Below are positions 19,815-27,592 of a DNA stretch of 27,592 nucleotides, piece by piece. The stretch covers positions 618,838 to 646,429 of the forward strand of contig NW_003153249.1 of the NCBI RefSeq assembly GCF_000003605.2, given 5' to 3'. Made by a program: the position numbers and the translations under genes. The notes under the pieces were generated by a model. It worked only from the letters and a program-made list of their open reading frames with translations, was not told the DNA's origin and ran no database searches. Numbering within the stretch: the first letter of the stretch is position 1; the number at the start of each line of letters is the position of its first letter. Origin of the DNA: Saccoglossus kowalevskii (taxonomy: Eukaryota > Hemichordata > Enteropneusta > Harrimaniidae).

Positions 19815-20128
19815 GCTTTTCAAAAAAGCCCCTAAACACGTACTTATTTTGGTGAGATTATACTCCTTCTCAAGTGCAGAAATTAACTTAAAATTATACC
19901 CTATATACATGCTAATATCATACTGTTTCCTAGTTGAGGTAACATAAATTCATGAAACTCCTTTTTTCACACGTTTATTTGTATATTTTAAAATATTCGA
20001 CCCCAAACACGGTACGGTACACGTGTATACGCATCAAATAACTAAATAACATCACTTTTACGTGTTTTTTTACTTCAGCTTACGTACCATATTTTATTTA
20101 CAGAATAAGATGTATTGACAACTTATTA

Positions 20129-20453
20129 TGTGTTGTGTAGAATTGTATAGAAGAGATTCGGGTGGATAGAGATAACGGAGGCGAGATAACAGTGGCTTGA
20201 GGAAGTAACGAGGTTTATTACACTAACATAAAACAGCATCTGACAAACAAGGACAAATTCTCAATTTATAGGGGAATGGTCCATTCTTGAATTTAGGCGG
20301 GAAGAGGATATATTACATGGTTGTAATAGGTCAATAAGGAGGGGATCTGATTGGCTAAAATATATGCGTTGTGATAGGCTGAATCTTTTGTATGCAGAAT
20401 CCAAAAGTTGCATTAAGCTCGAGTGCTTATAATGATTCCCGATATGTGTTACA
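20129..20453 (-). mobile_element. Probable solo LTR of a retrotransposon
   Basis: Read on the minus strand it begins TGTAACACATATCGGG and ends near CTACACAACACA, giving TG...CA edges about 325 bp apart. Inside, in the expected order, are a TATA-like CCCTATAAATTG (about 20265-20276), then AATAAA (about 20214-20219), then a GC-richer U5-like segment. Both CCAAT-type words (GCCAATC) lie upstream of the TATA. No flanking pol or gag sequence is seen, so it would be a solo LTR. A clean 4-5 bp target duplication is not resolved (TTAT occurs near both edges). Confidence 0.45.
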
Positions 20454-22724
20454 TTATCACAGCGTATCCACCACGGTGAAAGTAGATGAACTGTCTGACA
20501 GTCAAAAACTGCTGGTAAAATCATATCGAGTAAAATTCATATTTAATTAAAACTTGGTGATTCAGAACTTGAGTTAGCAATAACAGTGTATGATAACACA
20601 TTTTTTATATTATACTAACATTTTCGCTTTAGTTTCAACTAATTGACCGAAATATCTTCTCCATTTCAAAATACTCTCAAGTTTCAGGTGCGTCATTCCA
20701 TTGTGTAATTATGTGGCAACATTCTTAAACTATGCTATTTTGTTTCTTTTTACAATTTGAATTTGGTAAATAAATTACATACCTATAATAAAGGCCTGAA
20801 TCTAAAATGTTTTCTAAATGTTGGATTACAATTTTATTTGGGTAATGATTACGTGTTCGACTTTGACAGCGTGTTTCAATTTCAAGCATTATATATGTTT
20901 TTTGGAAGAAAAAATATTCCATTGTCACGCAAATTACTGGCTTGGAATATCATACCATATATAGAGAGGGGCCCACAATAGGTACAACTACCTCTAATTA
21001 CGTGTTTCGTCAACGTTGCTTACGTTTTTCCAGGACCCCAATATTTAAATTATCATGTAAAGTCATTTTTCTGGATACCTGACTGTAACGTGACACGATT
21101 AGTAGATGCGTCAAATGTAAAGGAAAAACATATTCTTTGTTCATGTATTTTTCAACTTCTCTTACTTGTCGGATAATATATTGCATACTATTCGATAATG
21201 GATATATATGTATATTGGAAGATTGGAATGTACAAAAAGTGTTTGTCATTCATATGTAATCATATGGCCATACATAAAGTCAGCTTGTGTCCTAAACTGA
21301 AAAACAAACAAAAAACGTTCCGAACCGAAAAGGGTAATTCCTATGTGAATCTCATACGTGAAAAAAAAATTAAATAAACGAATGACGTCATTAGTAGCTG
21401 ACTCATTTCAACATTCTCTTCAAACATACACATAACATAGGTTTAGTATGTAAATTGTGGCATTTAATTAATCATTGTTTTTTTTTCCAAAAGGGGGCCT
21501 GACCTCCTTAGATCCACCACTGCCTCTTCCGTATACAATAGATCATGTGAAAATAATCCTATTCTGAACAACAGTAATTTCTGGCCGAGTAAACAGACAT
21601 TGATGAGTACAAATAAACTAGTAAACATGGACTGTTTGTAACAATACTGCTTGCTATCAAAGGTTAGCGGACTTTTAGTATTAACGACAAGCAAAACAAA
21701 ACATAGTTGAACTCTGGTGAACTTGCCCTTTGTTATATAATATTATTCCCTTTATCATAGTTTGTTTCAATATGAATATGCATTGTCATAATTAATATTG
21801 AATACAAACAAGTTTTGGGGTTGAAACAACAGTGGGGAAGCAGTCTACCGAATGTCCTTGATAGATGTAGATATCTTACAAAACATTGGTGCTTAATTTG
21901 TTTAATTATTTTAAGGCACATAATTTCTAGCTTTATTCAAAGTAACTTATCTCAGAAAAAATTGCAGCATTTAGATGTGAATAGATCCATAAAACGTGCA
22001 AGATAACAGATAATCTTAGCTGGCTTTTGTCCAAGTATTTTGTACAGGTGTCTGTCAAAAATTAATGATTCACTGAAACAAATATAAACTGCTTCATTAT
22101 ATTCATTGTATGACTACTGTATTATTTAAAAGGCAAAAGAAGAAACGCCCTCTATGAATAGCTATAATGTTGTAAGCTCTGCTTTGCATGCAAATCAATA
22201 TAAAAAAGTTAGTTGGTGTCCAGTGGAGAGAGAAGTCAACAGTACTGTTGCCTCCTGAGAATCTACATCTTCAAACACTGTAATCTTTGTTTTTAAGTGC
22301 ATTTTTAAATTACTATTGTAAAAGCTCCATCATTCTGTTCTAATAGCTGAAACAAATTCCTGTGAATTGTCATTTGTCGAATAAACTGTTTGTCAAATAC
22401 AGAATACATATTTTTTAGTACAATTTTCTTTTATGTGTTTTTTATGAATATTGTTTTTGATTTGATGACTTTGAACTATACAGATTTTCTATAAGCTTCA
22501 GATCTTGATCAAAGTTTGGCACCCAGTTCAAAGGAGTGCTTATATAGATTTTCTGAAATCTTGTTTTCTGTAAAGATTTTATTGGTAGGTTTGCAAATGT
22601 GTATCAGACTGTGCAAAAACTCTCTCCTTGAGTTGGTTGTGAAACCCAGTCTAGTATTCCCATGGGATTTGGGAAATACATTACCAATGATATTATTAAA
22701 AGACAAGCAGCCTGTCGGCTGAGA
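20454..22724. other. Intergenic region, no gene recognised
   Basis: Short open frames on both strands lack domains and are AT-driven. CpG is ordinary up to about 21.7 kb and then falls sharply. A small perfect hairpin CAGCC-TGTC-GGCTG lies at 22709-22722, just left of the inverted-repeat element. Confidence 0.5.
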
Positions 22725-23902
22725 TAGCTCCGCTGTTAGCAATGCACATGGCAATTAAAGAACAGAAGATATCATTAGAAAATGAACAAATCTGAGAGAG
22801 GTCCACATGTAGTACCTATATGTATAATATATCAAAGCAATTGGACTTGCGGTTTTCAACAAGAAGTCGAAAATATCACTTTTTACCAAAAATTACAAAA
22901 ATATTCATCAAAATTAGAGAATTAAAGATATCATTATGAAATGAACAAATCTGAGAGAGGTCCACATGTAGTACCTATATATGAAATATCAAAGCAATTG
23001 GACTTGCGGTTTTCAACAAGAAGTCGAAAATATCACTTTTTACCAAAAATTACAAAAATATTCACCGAAATTAGAGAATTAAAGATATCATTACAAAATG
23101 AACAAATCTGAGAGAGGTCCACATGTAGTACCTATATATGTAATATCAAAGCAATTGGACTTGCGGTTTTCAACAAGAAGTCGAAAATATCACTTTTTAC
23201 CAAAAATATTCACCAAAATTAGAGAATTAAAGATATCATTACAAAATGAACAAATCTGAGAGAGGTCCACATGTAGTACCTATATATGTATTATCAAAGC
23301 AGTTGCACTTGCGGTTTTCAACAAGAAGTCGAAAATATCACTTTTTACCAAAAATTACAAAAATATTCACCAAAATTAGAGAATTAAAGATATCATTATG
23401 AAATGAACAAATCTGAGAGAGGTCCACATGTACCGGGGTAGTACCTATATATGAAATATCAAAGCAATTGGACTTGCGGTTTTCAACATAAAGTCGAAAA
23501 TATCACTTTTTACCAAAAATGACAAAAATATTCACCAAAATTAGAGAATTAAAGATATCATTACAAAATGAACAAATCTGAGAGAGGTCCACATGTAGTA
23601 CCTATATATGTATTATCAAAGCAATTGCACTTGCGGTTTTCAACAAGAAGTCGAAAATATCACTTTTTACTAAAAATGACAAAAATATTCACCAAAATTA
23701 GAGAATTGAAGATATCATCATGAAATGAATAAATCTGAGAGAGGTCTACCCAAGGTACATATACACCAAGTATCAAAGCATTCAGGCTTGTAGTTTTCAA
23801 GAAGAAGTCGAAAAAGTAAAACATTGACACGGACGACGGACGACGACGACGGACAATCACTCATATGATAAGCTCCACTCGACAAAGTCGACAGCGGAGC
23901 TA
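22725..23902. mobile_element. Non-autonomous inverted-repeat element with internal tandem array
   Basis: Flanked by a perfect 12-bp inverted repeat: TAGCTCCGCTGT at 22725-22736 and its reverse complement at 23891-23902. The interior is mostly a tandem array, then a GAC-rich stretch (23830-23852) and an imperfect hairpin (23871-23901). There is no transposase frame, so it would depend on enzymes supplied elsewhere. No target-site duplication is apparent. Confidence 0.6.
22768..23816 (+). repeat. Tandem array, seven units of about 157 bp
   Basis: GATATCAT recurs at 22768, 22927, 23084, 23232, 23389, 23554 and 23711, giving steps of 159, 157, 148, 157, 165 and 157. Each unit reads on through AACAAATCTGAGAGAGGTC, a GTACCTATAT motif, CAACAAGAAGTCGAAAATAT and a TTTACCAAAAAT stretch. 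Units 1-6 are close copies; the seventh is clearly diverged. The 148 and 165 steps come from a loss within ATTACAAAAAT and a small insertion near ACCGGGGTAG. Confidence 0.92.
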
Positions 23903-26900
23903 ATAAATGATTTACTTCATTGAACTCGTACAACAATGCATATTTCCACTGAGTTCAGTGACCTTTGAGAGAGTATCACCAGTGATCAGTCAAGTAGAAA
24001 CAGTCAAAATATTTTATCAGATTTTCTCTCAGGGAAGACTATGTTGATGAATAAGGTGACTAAGTTTGATGAAGTTTGGAATAGAATTAGTAAAGTAAAC
24101 AAATATTAATGACGACAACGCCGAACAGAAGTTTTTCCCTTAATATACCTTTCCCTTCCATCCTTGATGGTACGGGCAAGGTAAAAAATAGTAATATTAT
24201 TTTCAATAAATCACGGTTTCTAATGTTTAAATTGAACATATTCCTTTCAGTACCAATATAAAGCACACCTATCTACATAAAATTGCATCATACGAGTCAA
24301 TATAAATAATATTCATGAGGTGAGTTGAAAAGTCACAACACTTCAAATAATTTGCATTCCCTACCACAAGGACAGGAAACATTTTGTATCCAAGTGACCT
24401 GATACCTGATCATAACATGTTTACATCTGTTTAAGGTAATGTAGGTTTCAATCTTTAAATATGATGGAACATACAATTTTCATTTCTCAATTAATTTCAG
24501 GACAAGCAAAACCTCTGGTTACCTGAAACTGTTCAAATTCCTGTTACTATTGTCAAAAATTTGTTATGTATTTTTTAAATTTTCTTGGTATGTCCATTTA
24601 TTTACAGTGCTGAAAGCTATAATGTGATTGGAGGGGGGGACTCAAACAATATTAACTCCACTATAATAGGAATGTACCCCACCTAATTGCCCTCCTTCAA
24701 ACATTTTCGAGATTTTTAAATTTGGGATTTAAGATTTGACCATTTTTAAAATTTATATTTAAATCTTTGCTAAATAGTTTAGAGTTGGCATACAGTTTGT
24801 TTACAGTATATTTACATAATCTGTACCATAATCCAAAAACACATTAATTTAATCAGCCAAATTGTAATCTTTTTTTTAGTTATTGCCCCATCTAGAAAAT
24901 TGATTTATAAACAACAAAACAGACAATAGTTCTAATTTAAGTTCACTTTATTCTCATAATATTTAGAATTCCTTCAAACAGTTAAGCATCACATCATTTC
25001 TATGTTAAAATCACCCTGGAGCTAGGGGGTCTTTTTATTGAAAAGCAATACAGGGATGTGCTTCTCTATAAAAAAAGAAACTATAATTATTAATTAACAA
25101 AAATCACTCTTTTTTGGATATAAACTTGTGTCCACAGATGTACATTTTTTTAAGACAATTGTGAAACTGTTTTTCATTATTGCTTTATTTGGCCATCTGG
25201 AATGAATTAATAGACTGGACACATAGCACATCCAAAATAAACTTTTATGCATTCTTTGTATTGTGTATAAACAACATATTTATTAATAGCTTAGAAAAAC
25301 TATAGGAACAAAAGTAATATTCCCTATTACCGTATAACAGTTGATACATTGTGTATATTTGTATATATTAAAGTTTGTATACATTACAAAATATTTTGTG
25401 TCTGTCACAGAACTAAAATGTATTTTTCAATCAAAACCTAAATGTGAAGAAAATTCTAAAAATAGCTACATGCAAAAAATTTAAGAATTCCACCAATGAT
25501 AGGAAGGAGATGGTGATAGTGAAGACTGTGTTGGTGAGTACAGTAATGATACAAGATAATCTAAAAACTGAAAAATAAAACGATGCCACATTATAAATTT
25601 TATGGTAATTTATGTCAGTATGATGTCACATTTCATTCAAGGAAGCAGCAGACCATGCGAGTCCCAGAAGAAATGACAGATTAATACAAAAGTGAGATTT
25701 CTGTACCCCTTGAACGAAGAGACTTTCTGAAGTTTCTGAAACCAACATGATGCAAGTTATATGGCACCACTGCAAGCCAGCATAGGTATACATATATTTA
25801 TGCAATGGGAATTCATAACAAGACTCTGAACCAATTAATCTATACAAATATAGAATAGATACAGAATACAGACAGACAATGGCAATGAAAGTAACATTGA
25901 TATTGATATTAAACAAAATGTTACATATATTTAAGGTGTAAATAATTAAAAACTGTTTTTTCTAGTGAAGTAAAACATCAGCATGTTCAACATTCGGTGA
26001 ATATAAGCATAATAACATTGACACTCTCAGTAACACACAGACTTGATGTCTGAACAGATGCGTGTAATGCAGTGTTTGTTACTTACAGTAGCCTTGTACA
26101 CACTACACCATAGCCAACAACTGAATGTCATATAAAAGCACATACATGTAGCGGTAGGAATTCAAAATATGACACAAAAAATATATGAAAAATTAAAATA
26201 TGCAAAAATCAAAATATTTTTAACAATACAGTGCTAGAAAAAAAATTATGAAATTATGAATTTATGTTTAAAATTGATGACTAACATCAAGCATTTGTAT
26301 ATAGTTCATGTGATAAACAGCCTCAAAAATTCATCTCAATAACTTTAAATCTACTTTTAGATAAAACAGTTACATTGTGTTCAACTGCATCATATAGAAT
26401 CAAGAATTTATTAAGATAATAGTATGCATTTAGACATATTTTGACAATTGCATCACAGAATTCAGTGGACTGAACAATGGCAATGCAAAATGTAGCTACT
26501 GACCAATGGCATCAAAGAATACAGTAAATTGACCAATGGTATCACAGGTAATTATTACACCATGTCATTATTGACATGACACATTGTAACAATCAACATG
26601 TGGCATAATTTATCATGTGATTGCAACTATTGCTCAGTGCCAAGCATGGATGAAAATAATAGTTTTTGAGGTTTATTTGTTTTTTGCACAATCTAGAGCA
26701 ATTTTTTAAATTAAATGCAAGACTAAAACATTAGTTTAGATCACTGTATTTCGTTTAACTATTAGACGAAGTACATCAAAGCTTTTACAAATGCCTGATA
26801 AAATGATCAACATTAAACACATTTCAATAGAGCCAAATTTCTACTATACATGCAAATAAAAATATTAATAAATTGTAGTTGTTTTGCAACTACAGTAGTA

Positions 26901-27592
26901 ATAATGTAGATATTCTTGATTAATAGTAAAAAACAAATTATAAAGTGAATTTATGTGATTAAATAATTAAGCATTAAATGCATGTTTGGTCAGGTTAAAA
27001 AAAATGAACAAAAGCAAAACTAACTCTATCATATAGCTGATAATTATATAATTTTTTCCAACAAAACAAGGAGTATTTCATATAGTAAAACTTATACCAA
27101 GCAAGTCATTTAATCCCCACATTTGTGAATGACACAACCACTCTAAAACTGCTGTCACCTTTATCCAATGACATGATTTTATTCAATGGGAAATGATTCA
27201 AAATAAACAGTGCCAGTGTTTACAAACTGAACCAGGATAAAAATAACTGAATAATAGAGAGATTCATTACATGAAAAAATGTGTATGTTATTTGGGATGA
27301 GACCAAAAGAGCATTGTTCAGTATTGCACTTTATGGTATGCAAATTTTATTCATGCATGAGCAATATGCATATTTTACCAACATTCTTCAATTAAAAATT
27401 TTAAGTATCTGATAATGATACAAGTCTTGATCAAATTATTTTGCAAAAACAAATTGAAAAAACGTAAGAGTTATGATTTTGGCTTTCAAAAATCAGTTTA
27501 AAAATAAAGATGCTATGTGAGATTCAGCGCTGCATATTGTAGCCATATGCAAGTATTTGGGAGTATATACAGTGAATAGAAGAGCCTCAAAA
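23903..27592. other. CpG-depleted AT-rich stretch, no exon recognised
   Basis: No open frame here shows a domain; the longest (25626-25916, minus) translates to an unconvincing hydrophobic mix. CpG is very rare (about 5 in 26001-27000 by eye), against about 45 in 5401-6400. Such depletion in invertebrate genomes usually marks methylated gene bodies, so this may be intron or 3' UTR of a gene whose exons lie to the right. The strand cannot be told. Confidence 0.4.

Larger units (their letters stand above)
17301..20128. other. Intergenic region with degraded repeats
   Basis: No gene found. Contents: a stretch with repeated CAGTGAAAATAAA/CAGCAAAAATAAA-like motifs (about 18410-18545), a zone of recurring TATACC/ATTTATACC motifs (about 18600-19020) that looks like a worn interspersed element, several CGCCCTCT motifs, a CTTTT microsatellite and the second copy of the 38-bp repeat. 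Confidence 0.5.

Noticed and set aside
22768-23816. Regular repeats resembling a CRISPR array
   Set aside because: The whole 157-bp unit is repeated, with no unique spacers, and the context is eukaryotic.
25626-25916. Minus-strand 96-residue frame
   Set aside because: No domain or family resemblance; lies in CpG-poor non-coding-like sequence.

Overview
The window is metazoan nuclear DNA: AT-rich, with short exons, GT-AG introns, multi-domain C-type lectin receptors and dispersed repeats. The mix of CpG-normal and CpG-depleted stretches and the repeat style fit an invertebrate, probably marine. The species cannot be read from the sequence. The coding content I can support is on the + strand and belongs to two paralogous C-type lectin-like (CTLD) membrane receptor genes in tandem.

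Gene A (45..2632) enters from the left without its 5' end. It has one complete CTLD split over two exons, a short linker exon, the wreck of a further CTLD half-exon interrupted by about 456 bp of foreign sequence, a candidate 21-nt stalk exon, and a last exon with a membrane helix and a 15-residue tail.

Gene B (coding 9244..15009, ten coding exons, 1656 nt, 551 residues if nothing is hidden in the gap) looks complete. It encodes a signal peptide, three tandem CTLDs, a Pro-rich linker between CTLD2 and CTLD3, a small acidic stalk, one membrane helix and a tail of about 60 residues. The tail carries a tandem Tyr motif that fits the ITAM spacing rule. Two candidate first exons/promoters lie at about 5.43-5.59 kb and 9.03-9.14 kb. 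A run of 235 Ns (12655..12889) interrupts the intron before CTLD3.

The last CTLD of gene A and the third CTLD of gene B are about 98% identical, with an identical 94-bp intron between their two exons. Identity falls sharply about 24 nt into the following intron, while the membrane and tail exons are unrelated. Together with uniformly phase-1 exons this suggests a family that grows by exon-unit duplication and gene conversion, keeping similar ligand-binding faces on different signalling tails (a paired-receptor-like layout). That functional reading is inference.

From 15 kb to the right end I find no convincing coding exon. The stretch holds possible gene B polyadenylation signals, a likely solo LTR on the minus strand (about 20129..20453), a terminal-inverted-repeat element with seven internal copies of a roughly 157-bp unit (22725..23902), short dispersed repeats, and from about 21.7 kb onward a strongly CpG-depleted stretch that may be the non-coding part of a neighbouring, germline-methylated gene.
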